The translations under genes were made by a program, and so were the position numbers. The notes beneath the pieces are model-generated. The model did no database searches and was not told where the DNA came from. It saw nothing but the letters and a program-made list of their open reading frames with translations. A stretch of DNA of 25,534 nt, from assembly GCA_900770535.1 (NCBI GenBank), contig CAAHDV010000235.1:1-25534 (forward strand), in the 5' to 3' direction. Below, one piece after another: positions 1-6,366 of the stretch; position 1 is the first letter of the stretch, and every line of letters begins with the position of its first letter. Origin of the DNA: Lachnospiraceae bacterium (lineage in GTDB: Bacteria; Bacillota; Clostridia; Lachnospirales; Lachnospiraceae).

Positions 1-853
1 AAGATGGCTTGGCTTTCACTATCTCGGTTATTGATTTATTGATATAGTCAGTATGGATATTATCTATTTTATGATGAAGTCTTTGCACTTTGAGCTTTTG
101 CTTTTGTATATTCTTTTGAGTGGACTCTCCTTTCTTTAAATTTTCATACTTGCGTGAGAGACATCTTTGTTCTCTGCGCAATTTCTTTTCCAATTTCTTA
201 ACTCTTGCTGACTTATTGATATTTTTATAAGTTTTACCATTAGAAACAATCGCCAGGTCTTTCAATCCCAGGTCAATTCCCATACCGTCATTGCTATTAT
301 TAACAATCTTAGCGTCGGGAATTTCTACAAGAACTGACACATAATATCTGTCTGCTTTGATGGATACTGTACCGCTTTTGATCTTCCATCCATCTTTAGT
401 TGTTGGTATATAGCCTTTTTCTTTCATGCGTACCCAACCTAAAGTGGGTATGTTTAACCTATGTCTCTCGCATCTACAATCTTTAGGATTATTCTTTACG
501 AAATACATTTTTACATCAGATTTACCTTTCTTTTTGAAATTAGGAAAAGCACTTTGATGTTTAAAAAATCTTGTAAATGCAGTACATCCATCTTCAATAG
601 ACTTTTTTACAGCTTTTGAATACGCTTCTTTCATCCATACTTTTTCAGGATTATTAGGAATGTACTCATTATTGAGCCATACGCTAAAACTCTTGCCAGT
701 CATAAACTTTTCACCTTTATCGTATAAAGCTTTGTTGTGACCGAGATAGAAGTTGTAAACATATCTACAAGTGCCGATAGTCTTGTTGATCTTGATTTTT
801 TGCTCGACTGTCGGATCTATTTCCGTTTTGAAGCTCTTTAGCAATTTCCTCAT
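1..853 (-). CDS. tnpB: TnpB RNA-guided nuclease of IS607 type, partial (C-terminus beyond left edge)
   Basis: About 284 codons run uninterrupted to the left edge. The N-terminal OrfB helix-turn-helix-like segment (residues ~5-45, with GTCRYVYNFYL and GHNKAL) is followed by the TnpB core and the first RuvC motif GIDLGLKDLAIV, whose catalytic Asp is about residue 194. The lysine-rich stretch after it is typical of the family. The RuvC Glu and Asp and the zinc-finger would lie off the window. TnpB proteins are RNA-guided DNA nucleases that help the element persist. The reading frame overlaps the end of tnpA by 89 bases. The ATG at 853 directly abuts its AAGGGG, so a TTG at 844, nine bases downstream of that Shine-Dalgarno, may be the real start; a TAG lies three codons upstream of the ATG. 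Confidence 0.9.
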   Translation of the reverse strand, partial: MRKLLKSFKTEIDPTVEQKIKINKTIGTCRYVYNFYLGHNKALYDKGEKFMTGKSFSVWLNNEYIPNNPEKVWMKEAYSKAVKKSIEDGCTAFTRFFKHQSAFPNFKKKGKSDVKMYFVKNNPKDCRCERHRLNIPTLGWVRMKEKGYIPTTKDGWKIKSGTVSIKADRYYVSVLVEIPDAKIVNNSNDGMGIDLGLKDLAIVSNGKTYKNINKSARVKKLEKKLRREQRCLSRKYENLKKGESTQKNIQKQKLKVQRLHHKIDNIHTDYINKSITEIVKAKPS

Positions 854-1454
854 CCCCTTCTATTTGTTTTTTATACTTACGAAGACCGTACAATCTACAA
901 GAAAAAACGTGAAGTATAGATACAATATCCTGTACAAGTTCTTCTTGCGGTGATAGTTCTTCATTATTCACTACCACTATGGTTGTATTAAACTTCATAC
1001 AGAATTTTTCAAACCACTCATAGCCAAATCTGACAAATCTATCTTTATGTGTAACTATGATAGTTTTGATTTTTTGTTCCATTACTTCATCTAATAATTG
1101 ATTCCACTTTTTACGATTGTAGTTAAGCCCACTTCCATAATCTTCAATACATTGGTCTACAATGATACCTTTAGCATTGCAAAACTGACGTAAAAAAGTT
1201 ACTTGGTTTTGTAAATCATCTTTTTGGTTTCTTGTAGATACTCTGGCATAAATAACAATCTGACGATTATCGCTTTCAGTATTTATCCCCTTAAACTGAA
1301 GATATTGATCATAAGTATAATAACGCCTATTAGTCGGAGTTCGATTTGCTTTCAGAATCCCCTCTCTATCCCAACGTTGTAACGTTTTGACTGAGACGCC
1401 CAATAATTCAGCAAAATCTTTTGGTTTGTAATTAGTGATATTAGATGTGTTCAT
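765..1454 (-). CDS. tnpA: IS607-family serine recombinase TnpA (transposase)
   Basis: This 229-residue protein has a MerR-like winged HTH at residues ~9-52 (YKPKDFAELLGVSVKTLQRW and the TPTNRRYYT wing). A small-serine-recombinase domain follows from residue ~65, with the catalytic motif YARVS (Ser73), the downstream TRNQKDDLQNQ segment and an arginine-containing HKDRFVRFG motif. This order, DNA-binding domain before catalytic domain, is specific to IS607 TnpA. It should excise and insert the element by a serine-linked intermediate with little target preference. The start ATG has GGAGG eight bases upstream. The length is normal and there is no frameshift. It is cotranscribed with the overlapping tnpB. 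Confidence 0.93.
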   Translation of the reverse strand: MNTSNITNYKPKDFAELLGVSVKTLQRWDREGILKANRTPTNRRYYTYDQYLQFKGINTESDNRQIVIYARVSTRNQKDDLQNQVTFLRQFCNAKGIIVDQCIEDYGSGLNYNRKKWNQLLDEVMEQKIKTIIVTHKDRFVRFGYEWFEKFCMKFNTTIVVVNNEELSPQEELVQDIVSILHVFSCRLYGLRKYKKQIEGDEEIAKELQNGNRSDSRAKNQDQQDYRHL

Positions 1455-1475
1455 AACAATATCCTCCGTGAGTAT

Positions 1476-1504
1476 ATTCTAACACCTTTAATCACTATTG
1501 GCAA
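1476..1504 (-). promoter_or_regulatory. Probable tnpA promoter
   Basis: On the minus strand, TTGCCA (1499-1504) and TAGAAT (1476-1481) are separated by exactly 17 bases, and TG one base before the -10 makes it an extended -10. It lies just upstream of the tnpA Shine-Dalgarno. Confidence 0.7.
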
Positions 1505-1612
1505 TGATTTTGATTACTTAAAGTTTCCTCCTTTTTCCGAAATTCCCCTCTAATTTTCTGGTTGATTTCTAATCTCTATCTTAATCGAAATGATAGCATT
1601 CCGCAAGCACTG

Positions 1613-1644
1613 AAAAAAGGCACCCTGCAAATCCGCAGAATGCC
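1613..1644 (-). terminator. Rho-independent terminator of the DRTGG-hydS-PHP operon
   Basis: Read on the minus strand, GGCATTCTGC pairs with GCAGGGTGCC (10 bp, two G-U pairs) around a 6-base loop, followed at once by six T. It lies 30 bases after the PHP gene stop. Confidence 0.9.
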
Positions 1645-1673
1645 CCTGGCAAAAATTGAATCTCACTATAACA

Positions 1674-2468
1674 TTATTCTCCCTTCAGATACCCAATCAC
1701 CGCCGCTGCACTTTTCTCCCGCACCTTCAGCTTCCACTCTGCCTCATGGATATGCTCCAGATAGTGGGCATCGGAATCGCAAATGATGCGGCACTGTTCA
1801 AGATAGGGATTGCTCTTTTTCAATTTCGATAATGCTGCCATGTCGTGCAGCTCTGCCGTCCGGAATTTACTCTCCGGAGGCACAAAGCCCAGATTGGAAA
1901 TGAGGCTGTTGGCGTTTTTGTCGATGTGGGCCGGGATCATAACACCGCCGTACTGCCCGGCTACTATATCCCACAATTCATCAAAAGAAAGTTCTGTGCT
2001 GTTGATCAGCAGGTTCGGCTCCGTGCCGATGCAGATATCTTCCTCGTTCATGATCTGCTGCTTTCCAAAAATCTCTTCCCGGTTTGGAAATTTCATGAGT
2101 TTTTCGTAAACGAACCGGTCAAATTCCATCGCCGCGGAAAGTTCCGGGAACAGGCAGACCGCGTGGACTTCCTCCACGGTCGTCAGCTCCATGCCCGGTA
2201 TGACAAGCACACCGTACTGCTTGGCCAGCTTCATCACCGCGGGACAGTTGCGGCAGGAGTTGTGGTCCGTCACCGCAATCACATCCAGGCCTTTGATGGC
2301 CGACATCCCCACAATATTTCCCGGAGTCATGTCATCATCCCCGCAAGGAGAAAGGCAGGAATGGATGTGCAGGTCATAACTTAATTCAAAAAATTCCTGG
2401 CGGTCCGGCTGCAGGTCCTCATGTTCCTGTCCCAAGTCCCGCTGCATAGCAGTTCGTTTACACTCCAT
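1674..2468 (-). CDS. PHP-domain metal-dependent phosphoesterase
   Basis: A 264-residue protein with the PHP-family metal-binding motifs in order: DLHIHSCLSPCGD (HxH), AVTDHNS (Asp-His), GMELTT (Glu), MIPAHIDK (His) and CDSDAH (Asp-x-His near the C-terminus). These are the ligands for a trinuclear metal site. Family members include histidinol-phosphatase, polymerase PHP domains and the nucleotide/RNA phosphatase TrpH; the substrate here cannot be told from sequence. I chose the ATG at 2468 because GGAG sits six bases upstream and the PHP domain begins soon after. A longer reading frame from 2633 merely overlaps the upstream gene. The start overlaps the end of the DRTGG gene by 11 bases, which suggests translational coupling. 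It is the last gene of the operon. Its repeated linkage to sensory hydrogenases suggests it acts on a signalling nucleotide or phosphoprotein, but that is inference. Confidence 0.88.
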   Translation of the reverse strand: MECKRTAMQRDLGQEHEDLQPDRQEFFELSYDLHIHSCLSPCGDDDMTPGNIVGMSAIKGLDVIAVTDHNSCRNCPAVMKLAKQYGVLVIPGMELTTVEEVHAVCLFPELSAAMEFDRFVYEKLMKFPNREEIFGKQQIMNEEDICIGTEPNLLINSTELSFDELWDIVAGQYGGVMIPAHIDKNANSLISNLGFVPPESKFRTAELHDMAALSKLKKSNPYLEQCRIICDSDAHYLEHIHEAEWKLKVREKSAAAVIGYLKGE

Positions 2469-2808
2469 GCACTTCTCCCTGCATCTGCTGCCACACCCAC
2501 AGCGCCGCCTCAAACACCGGCTCCTCGGTGGCCAGCACCATGATATCCTGCTGCTCTGCCTTTTTCCGGGCGGTCTCATCCAGCGCAGCGCCTTCCGCCA
2601 GAATGATGCAGGCGGCATCTGCCAGCGTTGCAACCGCCAGCGTATTCATGTTCCCCATGACCGTGACCCAGTCACAGCCCGCCGGGGCTTTTCCCATGGC
2701 CACGCTTAAGAGATCACAGCAGAACGGGGTTGTAATTTCCCGATCCGGGTTCTCCCCCGCGTGGATCACCTGAAATTTTCCACTGTCCAGAAGTTCTTTT
2801 ACCTTCAC
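2458..2808 (-). CDS. DRTGG-domain protein
   Basis: A 116-residue single-domain protein. Its pattern is the DRTGG fold: a short N-terminal helix (VKELLDSGKF), then DREITTPFCCDLLS, and an alternating strand/helix segment ending in CIILAEG and IMVLATEEPVFEAA. DRTGG domains occur in phosphotransacetylase Pta and with CBS domains; their ligand is uncertain, though nucleotide-type binding has been proposed. The start is GTG, read from a GTGA overlap with the stop of the upstream hydrogenase gene, with AGGAGG just upstream. No transmembrane segment is visible. It is one of two DRTGG genes in this five-gene operon, so the pair may form a heteromeric sensor or adaptor. Biochemical role unknown. Confidence 0.82.
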   Translation of the reverse strand: MKVKELLDSGKFQVIHAGENPDREITTPFCCDLLSVAMGKAPAGCDWVTVMGNMNTLAVATLADAACIILAEGAALDETARKKAEQQDIMVLATEEPVFEAALWVWQQMQGEVHGV

Positions 2809-4094
2809 GTTTGTCCTCCTTTTTCCTGCTCCAGCAGCCGCCAGATCCGCTCCTTCATAATATAAACACAGTCCTCTTCCTTCGCCTCGCCCCGGGCAAT
2901 ATCCTCCGCCAGAGCTTTGCAGGACGGCGCGCCGCAGGCTCCGCAGTCCAGGCCAGGAAGCTGCTTGCTTAAGGCTTCAATCCGGCTTAACCGCACAAAA
3001 CTCTCCAGCATGGTCTCACCCAGATTGTAGACCGGCTCATACTCCACGCTCTCAGTCCATGTCATCAGTTCCTCTGCTTTTTCCTCTGTTTCCGCATCCA
3101 TGTGGCTTCTTGCCACCGGCATGTACTTGCGCAGATGCTTCAGTTTAACTTCGGCCACATAGGGATTTTCCACCGTCAGCACACCGCCCACGCAGCCGCC
3201 GCTGCAGGCATCCAGCTCCACAAATTTCAGATTGGTAAACTTCTGGTCCTCCATATCTTCCAGAACCCGGATCACATTCTCGATACCATCCGCCGCCAGA
3301 TAGCTCTCCGTAAAAAGTCCGCCTGCCTCGCCGCCGCTGTGCCCCCAGCTGATGCCGATCTTGCCGGAAATGCTGATATTCTCCGGGTCTTCGTCTACCT
3401 GCTTCATATATTTCAAGAGCTGTGGGTACACATCCTTAATGGCAAGCACACAGTCAATTTCACTTTTTTCCGTTCCAATCGGTGATCTCGCGTAAGTCAC
3501 CTTGGATGGGCACGGAGAGATAAAGCAGATGCCGATGTCCTCTCTGGGAAGCCCCGTCTTTTCCATAGCCCTTTTCACGGCCAGGCCAGCCGCCACCTCC
3601 ACCGGCGGATTTAAGGGAAGCAGATGCGGGATCAGGTTTGGAAACCGCACTCGGATGAGCCGCACCACGCTGGGACACGCCGTGCTGATCAGAGGCAGCT
3701 GTTCCTCATGCTCCGTCAGATATGCGCGGGTAGCCTCGCTGACCAGCTCCGCTGCCGCACTTACCTCAAATACATCGTCAAAACCCATGAGCAAAAGCGC
3801 ATGGAGCACAATATTGATATCATCCAGATTGTTAAACTGGCTGTATAACGAAGGAGCCGGAAGCGCCACCTTGTAGCGGAAGCGCTCCATCTCCTCCATC
3901 TGATCATAAATCGCGTGTTTTGCGTGATGAGGACATACCCGGATGCACTCACCGCAGTCAATACAGAATTTTTTGTTGATCCGGGCTTTGCCATCCTGCA
4001 CGCGGATTGCCTGGGTGGGGCAGCGCTTCAGACAATTGATACAGCCTTTGCATAATTCCTCATCCAGCCGCACGGAATGGTAAAACTTATCCAT
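2805..4094 (-). CDS. Putative sensory [FeFe] hydrogenase, group D-like (HydS-type)
   Basis: A 429-residue protein. Two ferredoxin-type [4Fe-4S] motifs lie at the N-terminus (Cys15/18/21/25 and 44/47/50/54), then an H-cluster domain (~75-320), then a C-terminal four-Cys Fe-S domain (Cys384/387/392/409). H-cluster motifs are ISTACPSV (L1, Cys140), ISPCPSK (L2, Cys195 and Lys198) and DACSGGCVGG (L3, Cys297/301). All four cluster-ligand cysteines are therefore kept, but the proton-relay Cys before Cys140 is Ala139. That substitution, the lack of a PAS domain, and linkage to bifurcating hydABC match the group D sensory hydrogenases (TamHydS-like). Low turnover and H2/redox sensing are expected by analogy. 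I chose ATG 4094: GGAGGTG lies nine bases upstream, and the alternative TTG at 4112 overlaps that ribosome binding site. It is 77 bases downstream of the ATPase gene. Confidence 0.85.
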   Translation of the reverse strand: MDKFYHSVRLDEELCKGCINCLKRCPTQAIRVQDGKARINKKFCIDCGECIRVCPHHAKHAIYDQMEEMERFRYKVALPAPSLYSQFNNLDDINIVLHALLLMGFDDVFEVSAAAELVSEATRAYLTEHEEQLPLISTACPSVVRLIRVRFPNLIPHLLPLNPPVEVAAGLAVKRAMEKTGLPREDIGICFISPCPSKVTYARSPIGTEKSEIDCVLAIKDVYPQLLKYMKQVDEDPENISISGKIGISWGHSGGEAGGLFTESYLAADGIENVIRVLEDMEDQKFTNLKFVELDACSGGCVGGVLTVENPYVAEVKLKHLRKYMPVARSHMDAETEEKAEELMTWTESVEYEPVYNLGETMLESFVRLSRIEALSKQLPGLDCGACGAPSCKALAEDIARGEAKEEDCVYIMKERIWRLLEQEKGGQT

Positions 4095-4171
4095 ACCGCC
4101 TTTCACCTCCAAATGTCATTTTCTGGTGTTTTGGGAACGCCTGACTTTCGCCACTGCATCCCGGTATATAC

Positions 4172-4597
4172 TCATATCAGATTCACTTCCATCGTGATCT
4201 TCGTGCCTACACCAAGTTTGGTCTCTATCTTCATGTCATCGGTATATTTTTTCATATTCGGCAGGCCCATTCCGGCCCCGAATCCAAGATTTCGCACTTC
4301 ATCCGGCGCTGTGGAATAACCGGCCTGCATGGCAAGACCAATATCCGGGATGCCCGGTCCCACATCGTCCAGAACCATCCACACCTTTTCCGGTGTAATT
4401 TCCACCGTAATTTCTCCTCCATTTGCGTGAATCACCATGTTGATCTCGCCCTCATACATGGCAATGGCTACCTTGCGCACGGCCTCCGGGCTGATGCCAA
4501 GCTGCTTTAATTTCCCTTTTACATCGCTGCTGGCTTCCCCTGCCCGGGTAAAATCATCTGCCGAAACATGATACTGTAGTACGATCGCGTTTTCCAT
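4172..4597 (-). CDS. Stand-alone HATPase, RsbW/anti-sigma serine-kinase-like
   Basis: A 141-residue GHKL ATPase domain with no histidine phosphoacceptor or sensor region. N box: AMYEGEINMVIHANGG; G1: DDVGPGIPD; G2: GFGAGMGLPNMKKY, which should form the ATP lid. This matches the RsbW/SpoIIAB class (HATPase_c_2), which phosphorylates a STAS antagonist on serine and binds sigma factors. No STAS protein or sigma factor is in the window, so the target is unknown. Its ATG shares one base with the upstream TGA stop (TGATG), with GGAGGTG before it, so translation is tightly coupled. Next to the group D hydrogenase gene it is the natural candidate signal-transducing kinase, by inference. Confidence 0.85.
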   Translation of the reverse strand: MENAIVLQYHVSADDFTRAGEASSDVKGKLKQLGISPEAVRKVAIAMYEGEINMVIHANGGEITVEITPEKVWMVLDDVGPGIPDIGLAMQAGYSTAPDEVRNLGFGAGMGLPNMKKYTDDMKIETKLGVGTKITMEVNLI

Positions 4598-4944
4598 CAG
4601 ACTGCACCTCCACCAAGTCCTGCGCTGTAGAGCATGCCGCAGGTAGAGAACATCCGGTGTCCCGTTTCCATGACAATCAATTCACGTTCTTTTGCCATAG
4701 TAAGAATGGTTTCATCCGGATGTTTTCTCCGTACAAAGATCACACAGACAATGTCTAACATCTCCGCCGTGCGGATCACCTGCGGATTGCAAAGTCCTGT
4801 GATCAGAACCGAATGATCCTTGGAAAAGGCCAGCACATCGCTCATCATGTCGGATGCGCAGGCACTTGTGATCTCGCGGTCCAGAAATTCTTCCCCCGTA
4901 AGCACCCGGGCACCGAGGATCTTCTGAACATCTCTTGCTGTCAT
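4597..4944 (-). CDS. DRTGG-domain protein, first gene of the operon
   Basis: A 115-residue protein of the same family as the gene at 2458-2808, sharing the LxGxExLDREITSACASDMMSDVL-like core pattern (here beginning MTARDVQKILGARVL) and the strand CVIFVRRKHPDETIL followed by LIVMETGHRMFSTCGML. The start at 4944 is supported by AGGGGG nine bases upstream. The frame stays open to 5046, but no ribosome binding site supports that longer start. The leader is then about 110 bases; I recognise no riboswitch in it. The extra C-terminal segment, with Cys and a GLGGG tail, is absent from the other DRTGG gene. Ligand and partner are unknown. Confidence 0.8.
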   Translation of the reverse strand: MTARDVQKILGARVLTGEEFLDREITSACASDMMSDVLAFSKDHSVLITGLCNPQVIRTAEMLDIVCVIFVRRKHPDETILTMAKERELIVMETGHRMFSTCGMLYSAGLGGGAV

Positions 4945-5062
4945 AGGCAGATTCCCCCTGTCATAAAATAAATGAAACATGGCTTTCGCATTATTGGTTG
5001 AGCCATTTTTACCATTGCTAATTTCGTCATGCTTTTGACAAACCATACAGTTTTATAGGGTA

Positions 5063-5091
5063 ATAATATCATTATTTCTGTTCATAATCAA
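5063..5091 (-). promoter_or_regulatory. Promoter of the DRTGG-hydS operon
   Basis: On the minus strand TTGATT (5086-5091) and TATTAT (5063-5068) are 17 bases apart, with TG one base before the -10. Transcription would start near 5056. Confidence 0.7.
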
Positions 5092-5122
5092 CAAAAACAT
5101 TTATTGTGTCTTTAAATTAACG

Positions 5123-5146
5123 GAGAAAAAATGTAGATTTTTTCTC
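5123..5146. promoter_or_regulatory. Perfect 9-bp inverted repeat in the divergent hyd promoter region
   Basis: GAGAAAAAA (5123-5131) and TTTTTTCTC (5138-5146) flank a 6-base spacer. It ends about ten bases before the putative hydC -10, where a regulator could bind. It could also end stray transcripts. No known operator is recognised. Confidence 0.45.
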
Positions 5147-5152
5147 GTCTTC

Positions 5153-5170
5153 ATGTTAATATATTATAAG
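5153..5170 (+). promoter_or_regulatory. hydC -10 region overlapping a Rex-like site
   Basis: ATGTTAATATATTATAAG agrees with the clostridial Rex operator consensus (TTGTTAA, four bases, TTAACAA) at 10 of 14 defined positions; the left half-site has 6 of 7. It contains an extended -10 (TG, T, TAATAT at 5157-5162). No good -35 is visible. Rex senses the NADH/NAD+ ratio and is known to control hydrogenase operons, so the match is sensible, but the right half-site is poor. Confidence 0.45.
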
Positions 5171-5203
5171 CATTTTACAAACGCAATAAAGAGGAGGGTT
5201 CAC

Positions 5204-5698
5204 ATGGCTTGTAAAAAAGAGACGGTTCCTTTCAGCGGAACACCGGAGCAGGAAGCTGCGCTGAAAAAGGTGATCGCGGAACTGAAGGACACTAAAGGCG
5301 CGCTCATGCCGATCATGCAGCAGGCACAGGATATTTACGGCTACCTGCCAATTGAAGTCCAGACTATGATTTCCGATGAAACCGGAATCCCGTTAGAGAA
5401 AATCTACGGCGTTTCCACATTCTACTCCCAGTTCGCGCTGCAGCCCAAGGGCAAGTACCAGATTTCCGTATGCCTCGGTACTGCCTGCTATGTAAAGGGC
5501 TCCGGCGCCATCTTTTCCAAACTGGAGGAGCTTCTTGGCATCACCAACGGAGAATGCACCCCGGACGGACGTTTCTCGCTGGATTCCTGCCGCTGTGTCG
5601 GCGCCTGCGGACTGGCCCCCGTCATGATGATCAACGACGAAGTTTACGGACGGCTCACCCCGGACGACATTCCTGGCATTCTTGCCAAATACAATTAG
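5204..5698 (+). CDS. hydC: Electron-bifurcating [FeFe] hydrogenase, subunit HydC (NuoE-like)
   Basis: A 164-residue NuoE-family protein: an N-terminal helical bundle (with ALMPIMQQAQDIYGYLP) then a thioredoxin-like [2Fe-2S] domain. Ligands are the CLGTAC pair and the CRCVGAC pair (CxxxC). The C-terminal GRLTPDDIPGILAKY is typical. In HydABC it relays electrons between HydB and HydA. ATG 5204 is chosen because GAGGAGGG lies five bases upstream; a longer frame from 5153 would start within the putative promoter. It is the first gene of the plus-strand hyd operon, and its stop lies three bases before the next gene. Confidence 0.95.
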   Translation: MACKKETVPFSGTPEQEAALKKVIAELKDTKGALMPIMQQAQDIYGYLPIEVQTMISDETGIPLEKIYGVSTFYSQFALQPKGKYQISVCLGTACYVKGSGAIFSKLEELLGITNGECTPDGRFSLDSCRCVGACGLAPVMMINDEVYGRLTPDDIPGILAKYN

Positions 5699-5701
5699 CC
5701 T

Positions 5702-6259
5702 ATGATGCCGGAAATTTCTTTAAACATCCTTGACGTAGCAGAAAATTCCACCCGCGCCGACGCATCCCTGGTGCAGATCACGGTAGATGTACAGCCGGAT
5801 GCGGACAGACTCACCGTCATTATCACGGATGACGGCTGCGGCATGACAAAAGAACAGGTTGAACGGGTCACCGACCCCTTCTACACCAGCCGCACCACAA
5901 GAAAGGTAGGCCTGGGTGTTCCGTTTTTCAAGTTCGCTGCCGAAAGTACCGGCGGAAGCTTTTCCATCGAATCGGAACCCGGAAAAGGAACCACGGTCAC
6001 AGCCATCTTTACGCTGAACCACATAGACCGGATGCCCCTTGGCGATATGACCGCCACCATCCACACCCTGATCCAGGGCCACCCGGACACCGATTTTCTC
6101 TACGTTTACCGCTGCAGCGAAAAGGAATTTTCCCTGGATACCCGCGAAATGCGCGCCATTTTAGGAGACGTTCCTTTTGACACACCTGAAATTTCCAGTT
6201 ACATCAAAGACTATCTGACCGAAAACAAACTCGAAACCGACGGAGGAGCCGTTTACTGA
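5702..6259 (+). CDS. Stand-alone histidine-kinase-like ATPase (hyd operon)
   Basis: A 185-residue GHKL ATPase domain at residues ~1-105 with N box (LNILDVAENSTRA), G1 (DDGCGM), F box (DPFYTSR) and G2 (GLGVPFF), then about 80 residues I do not recognise. There is no DHp phosphoacceptor helix, transmembrane segment or sensor domain, so this is not an ordinary histidine kinase. A comparable ATPase gene is found within hyd operons of acetogens such as Acetobacterium woodii (from memory). It may phosphorylate or bind a hydrogenase subunit or regulator. Two adjacent ATGs (5702 and 5705) follow the hydC stop with no clear Shine-Dalgarno, so translation probably depends on coupling. A 107-base gap with no gene follows. 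Confidence 0.85.
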   Translation: MMPEISLNILDVAENSTRADASLVQITVDVQPDADRLTVIITDDGCGMTKEQVERVTDPFYTSRTTRKVGLGVPFFKFAAESTGGSFSIESEPGKGTTVTAIFTLNHIDRMPLGDMTATIHTLIQGHPDTDFLYVYRCSEKEFSLDTREMRAILGDVPFDTPEISSYIKDYLTENKLETDGGAVY

Positions 6260-6366
6260 CCAGTTTCCATGACTGCAGGATCTGCGCTGTTTTCCAGCAC
6301 AGTATTTCATGCCAGAAGCCGGAAGCCGAACAGAAACCACCGTCAGAACAGGAGGACGAACATAAC

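Larger units (their letters stand above)
1..1560 (-). mobile_element. IS607-family insertion sequence, left end outside window
   Basis: The pair of a MerR-HTH/serine-recombinase TnpA followed by an overlapping TnpB is the defining layout of IS607-family elements. Base composition is clearly AT-richer than the rest of the window and rises sharply near 1600, where the neighbouring operon's terminator sits, which suggests recent acquisition. The right (tnpA-side) boundary lies between the tnpA promoter at about 1504 and the terminator at 1613; 1560 is an estimate. IS607 elements have no terminal inverted repeats and make no target duplication, so the exact end cannot be read from one copy. Bases 1505-1612 hold no gene that I can see. 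The tnpB-side end, where the guide (omega/re) RNA would be encoded, is beyond the left edge. Confidence 0.85.

Noticed and set aside
1845..2384. Plus-strand frame of 179 codons opposite the PHP gene
   Set aside because: No recognisable domain, and it mirrors the PHP gene whose metal motifs are clear on the other strand.
2469..2633. N-terminal extension of the PHP protein upstream of 2468
   Set aside because: It overlaps the DRTGG gene in another frame, is Arg/Cys/Trp-rich and unlike any domain. The internal ATG at 2468 has a good ribosome binding site.
4945..5046. Longer start of the first DRTGG gene, or a riboswitch in its leader
   Set aside because: No ribosome binding site supports the longer start. 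A possible ATGGCT/AGCCAT pairing exists in the leader, but I see no known riboswitch core.
5153..5203. N-terminal extension of HydC
   Set aside because: It would begin within the putative -10 region, and the HydC family starts near the ATG at 5204 with its strong Shine-Dalgarno.
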